Positions 1 to 8,793 of a DNA stretch of 64,000 nt are shown in pieces (the stretch's first letter is position 1; each line of letters opens with the position of its first letter). The stretch covers positions 1 through 64,000 of the forward strand of contig CAWAOQ010000015.1 of NCBI GenBank assembly GCA_963783785.1, read 5' to 3'. The translations under genes and the position numbers were made by a program. Under the pieces are notes generated by a model. The model did no database searches and was not told the origin of the DNA. It saw only the letters and a program-made list of their open reading frames with translations. Source of the DNA: CADEEN01 sp963783785. GTDB lineage: Bacteria; Pseudomonadota; Gammaproteobacteria; Burkholderiales; Burkholderiaceae_C.

Positions 1-2601
1 GCAGCAGGTCGCCCGGCTGGCCCATGCGCAGGGCGGCGTCGATCGCCTCCTGCTCGTCGGGAATGATCGAGATGCTGCGTCCGGCACGCCCGTGGCGCGC
101 AGCGCCGCGGCCAGCAGGCGCGGCACCTCGTCGCGGCGCGCGCCCGCGCAGGGCGTCGTCGCGGCGGCAGATGTAGTGGTCGAAGCGCCCGGCCACGGCG
201 TCGGCGATGGCGACGAGGTCCTCGTCGCGCCGGTCGCCCGGCCCCGCGAGCACGACGATGCGCCGCCCGTGCACGTCGAGCCGCTGCGCGAGGTCGGCCA
301 TCACGCCGACCGCGTGCGCGTTGTGGCCGTAGTCGAAGATCACCTTGAACGGGTGCTCGTCGAACACGTTCATGCGGCCCGGCGCCTGGAAGAACGTGGT
401 GTCGAAGGTGCGCAGCCCCTGGCGGATGGCGTCGAGCTTGATGCCGAGCGAGAACGCCATCGCCGCGGCGAACATCGCGTTCTGCACGTTGTGCAGCGCG
501 CGGCCCTCGAGCGTCGCCGGGATCAGGTGCGTCCACAGCAGCGGGATGTGGCTGCCCCGGTCGTAGAGCGTGATCATCTGGCCGTTGACGCCCGCCTCGA
601 GCGCGCAGGCGCGGCCGCCGGCGCGGATGTGCTCGCGCACCAGCGCGTGCTGCGGGTTCATCGTGACGTAGCAGATGTTCTTGGCCTCGGTGTAGCCGGC
701 CATGCTGCAGCACCAGCGGGTCGTCGGCGTTGAGCACCGCGCAGTCGCGTGGCGACCTCGACGACGATGCGCTTGACCTCGGCCAGTTGCTCGAGCGTGT
801 CGATGCCCTTGAGGCCCAGGTGGTCGGCCTGGACGTTGAGCACCGCGCCGACGTTGACCTCGCGGCACGCCCATGCCGGCGCGCAGCAGGCCGCCGCGCG
901 CGGTCTCGAGCACCGCGATGTCGATCTGCGGATCGGCGAGCACCATGCGCGCCGCGACCGGGCCCGGTCATGTCGCCCTGCACGGTGCGCTGGCCGTCGA
1001 TGTAGACGCCGTCGGTGGTGGTGAGGCCCGGCGTGTAGCCGGCCATCTTGGTGATGTGCGCGAGCATGCGCGCGGTGGTGGTCTTGCCGTTGGTGCCGGT
1101 GATCGCCGCGATCGGCACGCGCGACGGCGTGCCCGGCGGGAACAGCATGTCGATCACCGGGCCGGCCACGTCGCGCGGCGTGCCTTCGCTGGGCGCCACG
1201 TGCATGCGGAAGCCCGGGCGCGGCGTTCACCTCGCAGATGCCGCCGCCGATCTCGCGGTAGCTCTCGGTGATGTCGGTCGGCGAGGAAGTCCACGCCGCC
1301 GACGTCGAGGCCGATCGCCCGCATCGCGCGCACCGCCATCTCGCGGTTGTCGGGGTGGATCACGTCGGTGACGTCGGTGGCGGTGCCGCCGGTGGAGAGG
1401 TTGGCGGTGGAGCGCAGGTACACGACCTGCCCCGCCGCGGGCACCGAGTCGGCGCGTCAGGCCGGCGCGCTCGAGCATCTTCAGCGCCTGCGCGTCGAGC
1501 TCGAGCCGCGTCAGCACCTTCTCGTGGCCGACGCCGCGGCGCGGGTCCTGGTTCACGATGTCGACCAGCTGCGGCGATCGTGTGCACGCCATCGCCGACC
1601 ACGTGGCCCGGGCGTGCGGCGGGTGGCCGCGACCAGCTCGCCGTTCACCACCAGCAGGCGGTGGTCGTCGCCCTCGAGGAAGGTCTCGACGATGACCGAG
1701 CGCGAGTGCTCCGCGCGCCGCCGCGAAGCCCTGCGCGACCTCCTCGTCGGTGGTGAGCCGGATCGAGATGCCGCGGCCGTGGTTGCCGTTGTAGGGCTTG
1801 GTCACGACCGGGAAGCCGATGCGGCGCGCGGCGCGCACGGCCTGGCCCTCGCTCTGCACCAGCTCCTGGCGCGGCACCGGCAGGCCGAGCGTGGCGAGGA
1901 TCTTGTTGGTCTCCTCCTTGTCGCTCGCGAGCTCGACCGCGATGTGCGGGGTGCGCCCGGTGACGGTGGCCTGGATGCGCTGCTGGTACTTGCCGTGGCC
2001 GAGCTGCACCAGCGACTGGTCGTTGAGCCGCAGCCACGGGATGCCGCGCGCCTCGGCGGCCGTGCACCAGCGAGGCGGTGAGGGCCCGAGCGCGCGGCGC
2101 TGGGCGAAGCGGATGAACTCGTCGCGCGCCTCGGGCCAGCTCCAGCCCTCGGGCACGGTGTCGGCCGGGCGCAGCGCCTCCGGCAGCAGCGAGCAGAGCA
2201 GCCGCAGGCCGAGCTCGCCGGCCTCGATGCCTTCGTCGCGCTGCGCGTACTCGTAGACGACGGTGTAGACGCCGGGCGCGGCCGGCGCCGCGCGTCTTGC
2301 CGAAGGTGACGTTCTCGCCGGCGACGTTCTGCAGCTCGATCGCGACGTGCTCGAGCACGTGGCCGAGCCAGGTGCCCTCGTCCTCGCGCATGCGGCGGAT
2401 GAAGCCGCCGGGCTCGCCGTAGGAGCAGCCGTGCTCGGCGAGGCCCGGGCAGCGCCGCGGCGAGGGCGTCGACGAAGGCGGCGCCGAGCCGGCCGGTCGG
2501 CCAGGCCTCGAGCGTCGCCGAGGTCGAGCTCGAGGCGGATGACCGGGAAAGTGCGCGTACAGCGACGGGCCGACGTAGACGGAACGGTCGAGGATGCGCA
2601 T
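1..2601 (-). CDS. cphA: Cyanophycin synthetase, C-terminus cut by window edge, many frameshifts
   Basis: Cytoplasmic ATP-dependent ligase that builds cyanophycin, a poly-aspartate backbone with arginine side chains used as a nitrogen reserve. The start is the ATG at 2601 (MRILDRSVYVG). Family blocks appear in order but in changing frames: REDEGTWLGHVLEHVA in the N-terminal domain (about 2330-2400), the ATP-grasp block KPYNGNHGRGIS (about 1770-1800), the Mur-ligase P-loop GTNGKTT (about 1080-1100), MITLYDRGSH (about 545-580) and DYGHNAHAVGVM (about 300-335). The visible 2.6 kb corresponds to about 867 residues, so probably only a short C-terminal tail is missing. At least seven frame changes prevent one continuous ORF; given similar indels in essential genes elsewhere they are more likely sequence errors than decay. 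The cyanophycinase gene lies just upstream on the same strand. Confidence 0.9.
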
Positions 2602-2618
2602 CCGCGGCGTCCTCCTGG

Positions 2619-3468
2619 TCAGCTTATCTTGCGTGGCAGCAGCGAACCGGCCGAGGCGATGCGCGTGTGCAGGTTGAACGTCGCGCCGGCGACCAGGATG
2701 TGCAGCCGCAGCCCGAGCATGCAGACCGGCTGGCCCTCGCTGACGCTGTCCATCGACGAGAAGCTCGACGTCCGACGCGTCGACGACCGTGACGCCGCCG
2801 CTGCCCTCGACCTCCACCGTCTCGTCCGGGCCGATGAAGGCGGCGGTGTCCTCGTCGAGCCCGATGCCGACCGCGAACGGGTTGTAGGCGAGCGCGGTGA
2901 GCAGGCGGCCGAGCCGGTCGCGCTGGCGGAAGTGCTGGTCGATGATGAAGCGGTTGGTGAGGCCCGAGGCCCGGGCGCGAGGCGCACGCTGCCGGAGATC
3001 ACGCGAGGAGCCTTCGTCGCCGAAGGCGATCATGTGCTCGCTCAGGATGCTGGCGCCGGCGCTGGTGCCGCCCACCGTGCACGCCGCTGCGCGTTGCGCG
3101 TGCGCACGAGCTTGGCGACCGGCGTGCCGCCGAGCAGCGTGGTGAGCCGCAGCTGGTTGCCGCCGGTGAAGAAGATGCCGGTCGCCTGCCTCGAGGCGCT
3201 GCAGGCGCGCCCGGCTCGTGGCAGTCGCGGCGCGTGTCGAAGTCCATCGACGTCGACGCGCGCGGCGCCGATGTCGCGGAACAGCTTCTCGTAGCGCGGC
3301 CGGTCTCGTGCAGCCGGCTCGCGGTGGGGATCACGACGATGTCGGCGTCGCGGCCGCCGGACAGCGCACGAAGCGCTCGAGGATGTGGCGGTCGTTTTCC
3401 TTGTTCTCGGCGCCGCCGATCGGAATGATCCAGCCGCGGGTGGCGCCTTCGGGGACGATGCTCGGCAT
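2619..3468 (-). CDS. cphB: Cyanophycinase, frameshifted
   Basis: Serine peptidase-like enzyme of the S51 family that cleaves cyanophycin to beta-Asp-Arg dipeptides. The start is the ATG at 3468 (MPSIVPEGATRGWIIPIGGAE). The nucleophile motif GGTSAGASILSEHM is visible around 3035-3075, followed by NRFIIDQHFRQRDRLGRLL and, near the C-terminus, GLRLHILVAGATFNL; the stop is at 2619. The reading frame changes several times, the first near 3362 after ILERFVR, where one base appears to be missing. It lies 17 bp upstream of cphA and is co-directional, so synthesis and breakdown genes probably share a transcript. Total length (about 283 codons) fits the family. Confidence 0.88.
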
Positions 3469-3635
3469 CCGGGCTTCTCTCGGTGGAGGGCGCGACGTTG
3501 CGGGTATCGCGCCGGGGGAGCAGGTGCGCAGGTTACCAGACACCGTCGTCCGTGGCCGACAAGCGCCGTTTCGGCCCGCGAACCGGGATTTCGTTAGACT
3601 TCAGGCCCCTTCGCCCTTCGATCGAGAGCGGGCCG

Positions 3636-4301
3636 TTGAACAAGCTGCCGGAACTGTTCGCGAACAATCGCCGCTGGGCCGCCGCCACCGAGGCCCGGCA
3701 TCCCGGGTTCTTCGGCGAATTGTCAGCGCAGCAGGCGCCACGCTACCTGTGGATCGGCTGCTCCGACAGCCGCGTGCCGGCCAACGAGATCGTCGGTCTC
3801 GCGCCGGGCGAGTTGTTCGTGCACCGCAACGTGGCGAACCTGGTGTTCCACAACGATTTCAGCTGCCTCTCGGTGCTGCAGTTCGCGATCGACGTGCTCG
3901 GCATCGAGCACGTGATCGTCTGCGGCCACTACGGCTGCAGCGGCGTGGTGGCCTCCTGGCAGCAGCGACCGCTCGGCCTGGTGGACAACTGGCTGCTGCC
4001 GATCCGCGACCTGGGCCGTCTCTACGCCACGCAACTCGCGCAGCTGCCGACCGAACCGGAGCGCGAGGACCGGCTGTGCGAACTGAACGTGCTTTTCCAG
4101 GCACGAAACGTCTGTGCGACGACGATCGTGCAGCAGGCCTGGGAGCGCGGTCGCAAGCTGGCAGTGCACGCATGGGCTTACCGGCTCGGCGATGGCCTGC
4201 TGCGCGACCTCGGATTCTGCGTGTCCGACCTGGCGGGCGCAGAGGCGGCGTTCGCCCGTCTCGCCGGTCTCGGCACGATCGGTGCGAACTCGCGAGGCTG
4301 A
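3636..4301 (+). CDS. can: Beta-class carbonic anhydrase
   Basis: Zinc enzyme interconverting CO2 and bicarbonate in the cytoplasm. The 221-residue product carries the class hallmarks: IGCSDSR (zinc Cys plus the Asp-Arg dyad), GELFVHRNVANLV and CGHYGCSG (zinc His and Cys). I chose the TTG at 3636 (NKLPELFANNRRW) because family similarity begins there and GAGAG lies about 8 bp upstream; the longer frame from 3483 adds residues unlike the family. The mobA start follows after 5 bp, so it appears to lead the molybdenum-cofactor run. A role buffering CO2/bicarbonate next to formate dehydrogenase is plausible but inferred from position. The frame is intact. Confidence 0.92.
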   Translation: MNKLPELFANNRRWAAATEARHPGFFGELSAQQAPRYLWIGCSDSRVPANEIVGLAPGELFVHRNVANLVFHNDFSCLSVLQFAIDVLGIEHVIVCGHYGCSGVVASWQQRPLGLVDNWLLPIRDLGRLYATQLAQLPTEPEREDRLCELNVLFQARNVCATTIVQQAWERGRKLAVHAWAYRLGDGLLRDLGFCVSDLAGAEAAFARLAGLGTIGANSRG

Positions 4302-4306
4302 AGCCG

Positions 4307-4942
4307 ATGGCGCCGACATCGCCAGCGCGAGCGTTCCCCCGCGAGTCCATCACCGGGCTCATCCTGGCCGGAGGCCTGGCGCGGCGCATGGGCGGGGAGG
4401 ACAAGGGTCTCGTGCAGATCGCGGGACGACCGATGGTCGAGCATGTGCTGCGTGCGTTGCGCCCCCAGGTGGGACCCTTGCTGATCAATGCGAACCGCAA
4501 CGCGGCCGGTTATGCCGCATTTGGTCACCCGCTGGTGCCCGACACGCTCGAGGGGAATCAAGGCCCGCTGGCAGGAATATCGTGCGCCCTGCCGCGCCTG
4601 GCCACCGAGTTCCTGCTGGTCGTTCCCTGTGATGCCCCGCTGCTCGCGCCGGACCTGGCCCTGCGCCTGTACGAGGCCTGCCTGGCCGGGGCCGCCGACG
4701 CCGCGGTCGCAAGCGACGGACAGCGCCAGCAACCGGTCTTCCTGCTGTTGCGCAGGCGCGTGGCGGGTAGCCTCGAGTCGTATCTCGCCGGCGGCGGTCG
4801 CAGGGTCGACGCGTGGCTCGGCTCGGTGCGGCTCGCGGTGGCCGACCTGAGCGACGAGCCGGGCACGTTCGCCAACGTCAACGACCCCGACGAGCGGCTG
4901 AGGATCGAGTCGCGACTGCTTTCCAGCGCCGGCTCGCGCTGA
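4307..4942 (+). CDS. mobA: Molybdenum cofactor guanylyltransferase MobA
   Basis: Transfers GMP from GTP to molybdopterin to make the bis-MGD cofactor of DMSO-reductase-family enzymes such as formate dehydrogenase. The 211-residue protein has the nucleotidyltransferase P-loop-like LILAGGLARRMGGEDKGL near residues 18-36, NANRN, the GPLAGI segment, VVPCDAPLL, and the C-terminal FANVNDPDE motif. The ATG at 4307 lies 5 bp after the carbonic anhydrase stop. A 33 bp gap separates it from moeA. It probably serves the formate dehydrogenase encoded to the right; the family is well conserved and the frame is intact. Confidence 0.93.
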   Translation: MAPTSPARAFPRESITGLILAGGLARRMGGEDKGLVQIAGRPMVEHVLRALRPQVGPLLINANRNAAGYAAFGHPLVPDTLEGNQGPLAGISCALPRLATEFLLVVPCDAPLLAPDLALRLYEACLAGAADAAVASDGQRQQPVFLLLRRRVAGSLESYLAGGGRRVDAWLGSVRLAVADLSDEPGTFANVNDPDERLRIESRLLSSAGSR

Positions 4943-4975
4943 GTAGCATCGCCGGAACGCCCACGGGACGCAGTG

Positions 4976-6259
4976 ATGACGCAACCGCACGACCCCACCT
5001 CGACCGGTGTCGATCCCTGCGACCGACCGGATCACGGGCGCGGGCTGTTACCCCTGGCACGAGCGCGCGAACGCATCATTGCGGACATCGTGGCAGTGTC
5101 CGACCAGGAGCGCGTCGGTCTCCGGGATGCACTCGGTCGCGTGCTCGCCAGCGCCGTGTACTCGACCGTCGATGTGCCGTCGCATCGCAACTCCGCGATG
5201 GACGGTTACGCCCTGGCCGGCCAGGACCTGCCCGATGCCGATTCGATCGCCCTGCAGATCGTCGGCACGTCCTGGGCGGGTCGGCCGTACACCGGTGTGG
5301 TCGCGCGCGGTGAATGCGTGCGCATCATGACCGGCGCCACCTTGCCCGTGGCGACCGACACGGTCGTCATGCAGGAGCGGGTCCGCGTGGACGGCAGCCG
5401 CGCGGTGATCGCGGCCGGCCAGCGTGCGGGCCAGAACGTCCGTCCCGTCGGTGAGGACATCCGTCGCGGGGAACTCGCACTCAGCGCCAGTACGCTGCTG
5501 CGTCCTGCGCAGCTCGGTCTGCTGGCGTCACTCGGTGTCGCCGAGGTGCCGGTGTTGCGGCGGCCGCGCATCGCGCTCTTCTCCACGGGCGACGAGTTGC
5601 GGTCGGTCGGCGAGGAACTTGCGCCCGGACAGATCTACGACAGCAATCGCTATTCCCTGCACGGTCTGCTGGCCCGTCTCGGGCTCGAGGTGATCGACCT
5701 CGGCATCGTCCGCGACACGCGCGAGGACATCCTGCAGGCATTGCAGTCGGCTGCAGCGCAAGCCGACGCGATCATCACCTCCGGCGGGGTCTCGGTCGGC
5801 GCGGCGGACTACGTCACGGAAACGCTCGCGCGTCACGGGCAGGTCGGTTTCTGGAAGGTCGCGATGAAGCCGGGCAAGCCGATCGCCTTCGGGCGTTTCG
5901 GGCAGGCATACTTCTTCGGCCTTCCCGGCAACCCGGTGGCCGTGATGGTCACGTTCTACCAGCTCGTGCAACCGGCGCTGCGCGCGCTCATGGGTGCGCT
6001 GGATGCGGATCCCCCGGTCACGCTGCGAGCCATCTGCGGCACGCACCTGCGCAAGGCCCGCGGCCGTCTGGAATTCCAGCGTGGCGTGCTGGAGCGGCAG
6101 GCGTCGGGACGGTACACGGTGCTGAGCAGCGGCCACCAGGGCTCGGGCGTGCTGCGCTCGATGTGCGAGGCCAACTGCTTCATCGTCCTGCCGGACGAGC
6201 AGGGCGACGTGGAGCCCGGCACCGAGGTCGAGGTGCAACCATTCGCCGGTCTCGTCTGA
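4976..6259 (+). CDS. moeA: Molybdopterin molybdenumtransferase MoeA
   Basis: Inserts molybdate into adenylylated molybdopterin. The 427-residue protein shows RNSAMDGYAL near the N-terminus (as HRNSAMDGYAL), FSTGDEL, TSGGVSVGAADYV in the central MoCF-binding domain, KVAMKPGKPIAFG and FGLPGNPVAVMV. The ATG at 4976 is preferred to the adjacent GTG at 4973; GGGACG sits a few bases upstream. Full family length, no frameshift. It is the third gene of the carbonic anhydrase-mobA-moeA-moaB-yqeC run, and the moaB start follows after 31 bp with its own ribosome site. Confidence 0.94.
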   Translation: MTQPHDPTSTGVDPCDRPDHGRGLLPLARARERIIADIVAVSDQERVGLRDALGRVLASAVYSTVDVPSHRNSAMDGYALAGQDLPDADSIALQIVGTSWAGRPYTGVVARGECVRIMTGATLPVATDTVVMQERVRVDGSRAVIAAGQRAGQNVRPVGEDIRRGELALSASTLLRPAQLGLLASLGVAEVPVLRRPRIALFSTGDELRSVGEELAPGQIYDSNRYSLHGLLARLGLEVIDLGIVRDTREDILQALQSAAAQADAIITSGGVSVGAADYVTETLARHGQVGFWKVAMKPGKPIAFGRFGQAYFFGLPGNPVAVMVTFYQLVQPALRALMGALDADPPVTLRAICGTHLRKARGRLEFQRGVLERQASGRYTVLSSGHQGSGVLRSMCEANCFIVLPDEQGDVEPGTEVEVQPFAGLV

Positions 6260-6290
6260 TCCGGTGCCAACCATCCAGGGGAGTCAAAGC

Positions 6291-6827
6291 ATGTCTTTTG
6301 CACACGGCGGTGGCGAACGTGAGTTCGTGCCGGTCAGCATCGCGGTCCTCACCGTGTCCGATTCGCGCGACGAACGCAGCGACAAGTCGGGCCGGTTGCT
6401 GGTCGAGCGCCTGACGGTCGCGGGCCACCGGCTCGCCGACAAGCGCATCGTTGCGGACGACATCTACTCGATCCGCGCGGTGGTCTCGCATTGGATCGCC
6501 GACCCGCAGGTCAACGTGATCATCACGACCGGGGGCACCGGGGTGACGGGTCGTGACGGTACGCCGGAGGCGGTGGCGCCGCTGCTCGACAAGGTGCTCG
6601 AGGGTTTCGGCGAGATGTTCCGGTCGATCTCCTATGCGGACATCAAGACCTCGACCCTGCAATCGCGTGCCCTTGCAGGCGTTGCCAATGCGACCTACGT
6701 GTTCTGCGTACCGGGATCGTCCGGTGCCTGCGCCACCGCCTGGGACGAACTGATCGCGTTGCAGCTCGATGCCCGGACGCGACCCTGCAATCTCGTCGAA
6801 CTGATGCCACGACTGAGCGAGAAGTGA
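6291..6827 (+). CDS. moaB: Molybdopterin adenylyltransferase family protein MoaB
   Basis: MoaB/Mog-type protein of 178 residues, expected to adenylylate molybdopterin before MoeA inserts the metal. VSIAVLTVSDSRDERSDKSG, the binding loop TTGGTGVTGRDGTPEA and CVPGSSGACATAWDEL are visible. The ATG at 6291 follows AGGGGAG at about 6277-6283, a clear ribosome site; the frame extends upstream to 6264 without support. The stop overlaps the GTG of yqeC by 4 bp (GTGA), indicating translational coupling. MoaB rather than Mog is assigned by the internal SISYADIKTSTLQSRALAG segment, but the biochemical role is the same in either naming. Confidence 0.9.
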   Translation: MSFAHGGGEREFVPVSIAVLTVSDSRDERSDKSGRLLVERLTVAGHRLADKRIVADDIYSIRAVVSHWIADPQVNVIITTGGTGVTGRDGTPEAVAPLLDKVLEGFGEMFRSISYADIKTSTLQSRALAGVANATYVFCVPGSSGACATAWDELIALQLDARTRPCNLVELMPRLSEK

Positions 6828-7599
6828 GTACGTCGCCCGCGAGCGCCGGAGCTGCGCTGCTCGACTTGCTGGATGCTCGCTCCGGCGTCGTCTGCGCGGT
6901 GGGCGCCGGGGGCAAGAAGAGCCTGCTCAGGCATCTCGCCATCACCCATCCCGGACGGGTCGCGTTCACGACGACGGTCTTCATGACCTGGTTCGAGGAG
7001 CATGCCCGCTTCGGGATCGCCGTCGACGAGGAGGCAGGTCTATCCGCGGCCGTGGCTGCGCTCGATCCCGCGCTGAGCGTCGCGTATGCCTGCCCGAGCG
7101 ACAAGCCCGGTCGGTGGGCCGGAGTGAGCGGGACCCGCATCGAGCGGATCCATCGCGACGGCGGCTTTGTCGCTACCTACGTCAAGGCGGACGGCGCCAG
7201 GATGCGACTCGTGAAGGCGCCGGCCGCACATGAACCGGCGCTGCCGGCGTGCTGCACGACCGTCGTGCCGGTCCTGTCGGCGCTTGCCATCGGCGAGCCG
7301 CTGACCGAGCGTGTCGCCCATCGCCTCGAACAGATCGAGCAGGTCACCGGCTTGCGCACGAACGAGCGGATCACGGCGCAGCACCTGGGCCGGCTGCTGG
7401 CGAGCCCGATGGCCTGATGAAATCGACCGAGGGGAGGCGGGTCGTTCCGGTCATCAACATGGCGGACGGCGAGCTGCGGGAGGCGCAGGCGCGCGAGGCC
7501 GCGGAGGTTGCGCTGGCACTCTGCAGTCGCATCGATCGGGTGGTGCTCACCTGCCTGGCCCGACCCGCGAACCCGGTCGTCGGCGTCGTGCAGCGCTGA
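6824..7599 (+). CDS. yqeC: YqeC-family putative selenium cofactor protein, one frameshift
   Basis: YqeC is genomically linked to selenium-dependent molybdenum hydroxylases; its biochemistry is not established. The N-terminal part (GTG 6824, overlapping moaB) carries a P-loop-like VCAVGAGGKKSLLRHLA and GRVAFTTTVFM, then ERITAQHLGRLLASP. That frame stops at 7417, but the next frame continues at once with DGLMKSTEGRRVVPVINMAD and runs to 7599, which is the expected C-terminal part. One missing C near 7405 would restore a single protein of about 258 residues, close to the family size. It converges tail to tail with selD, 2 bp away. Position beside mobA/moeA/moaB and selD supports the selenium-molybdenum role. 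Confidence 0.75.
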
Positions 7600-7601
7600 A
7601 G

Positions 7602-8669
7602 TCAGGGTTCGACGACGATACCGGGCGCGCCTGCGCTCATGGTGCCGACCCGTGCCGCCTGCGCGAAACCGTGACGCCTGAACGTTTCCAGCACGTCCGG
7701 GACGGCAGCGGTGGCGCAGGACACCAGCAGGCCGCCTGAAGTCTGCGGATCGCACAGGAGTGCCTTCTGCACTTCGTCGAGGCTGCCGGCCAGCTGCACG
7801 TCGGCGCCATGGGCCGCCCAGTTGCGTGCCGAGGCGCCCGTGACCACTCCGCGGCTGCGCCAGCCGACGCCGTGGTCAGGACGGGCAGCCGCGTCATCTC
7901 GACTGGGCGCGCGACTCCCGAGCCACTGCAGACGCCCATCAGGTGACCCAGCAGCCCGAAGCCCGTGACGTCGGTCATGGCGTGCACGCCCGTCGATGCG
8001 CGCGAGGCGGGCCCGCGCGTTGAGCCGCGTCGTCGTCGCGATCAGTCGACCGGTAGCCGGCCGCATCGAGGCGATCCCGCTTGAAGGCCGCCGATAGGAT
8101 GCCGACGCCGAGCGGCTTGCCGAGCACCAGCGCATCGCCCGGCGCGGCCGTCGGAGTTGCGCGTGCACGTCGGCCGGGGCCACTTGCCCGATCGCCACCA
8201 GGCCGTAGATCGGCTCGGCTGAGTCGATGCTGTGACCGCCGGCCACCGGGATGCCGCGCCTCGGCGCAGATGGATTCGCCGCCACGCAGGATCTCGCGGA
8301 TCACCGCGCACCGGCAGCACTTTGATCGGCATGCCCACGATGGCCAGTGCGAACAATAGGCGTGCCGCCCATCGCGTAAACGTCCGACAAGGCGTTCGCG
8401 GCGGCGATTCTCCCGAAGTCGAACGGGTCGTCGACGATCGGCATGAAGAAGTCGGTCGTGGCGATGACGGCGTGTTCGTCGCTCAACCGGTAGACCGCCG
8501 CGTCGTCCGCCGGTGTCGCGGCCCACCAGCAGCGCGGCGAACGGGCGCGGCGACGGAATCGGCGCGGAGAAGGTCGGCGAGCAATCCGGGCGCGATCTTG
8601 CAACCGCAACCGCCGCCATGGGACAGAGACGTCAGCCGGGCACGGGGGTCGCCCCCGAGGACAGGTCAT
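7602..8669 (-). CDS. selD: Selenide, water dikinase SelD (Cys form), frameshifted
   Basis: Makes selenophosphate from selenide and ATP, the selenium donor for tRNA-Sec. The start is the ATG at 8669 (MTCPRG), 20 bp downstream of tRNA-Sec. The catalytic loop SHGGGCGCK (8597-8623) has cysteine, not selenocysteine, at the reactive position. TTDFFMPIVDDPFDFGRIAAANALSD, GHSIDSAEPIYGLVAIGQV and the C-terminal LLCDPQTSGGLLVSC follow. A surplus G in the run near 8650 disrupts the frame after MTCPRG, and further indels occur near 8350, 8250, 8110 and 7990. The stop is at 7602. Overall size (about 355 codons) fits the family. It is the last gene of the sel/fdh run. Confidence 0.9.
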
Positions 8670-8689
8670 CGCCCAGGCCGCCTGCGAGG

Positions 8690-8785
8690 TGGCGGAAGGC
8701 AGTAGGAGTCGAACCTACCAGGAAGCGGCTGACGCCCCCTACTGGGTTTGAAGCCCAGCCGCACCGCCGGATACGCGTGCCTTCC
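8690..8785 (-). tRNA. selC: tRNA-Sec (anticodon UCA)
   Basis: Selenocysteine tRNA of 96 nt including an encoded CCA end. It has the 8-bp acceptor stem GGAAGGCA/TGCCTTCC with discriminator G, a six-base-pair-type D arm, the anticodon stem CTGGG with loop CTTCAAA (UCA anticodon), a long extra arm (GGGGGCGTCAGCCGCTTCCT region) and the T arm GTAGG-TTCGACT-CCTAC. The 5' end lies 8 bp after the selB stop and the 3' end 20 bp before the selD ATG, all on one strand, so it is probably cut out of the operon transcript. Confidence 0.97.
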
Positions 8786-8793
8786 GGACGGTC

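Noticed and set aside
1..3468. Treating cphA and cphB as true pseudogenes
   Set aside because: Essential genes elsewhere in the window carry similar single-base indels, and all family blocks are still in order, so consensus error is the simpler explanation.
8690..8785. tRNA-Sec as an integration site for the island
   Set aside because: The tRNA is internal to the sel operon, and no integrase or duplicated tRNA end is visible.
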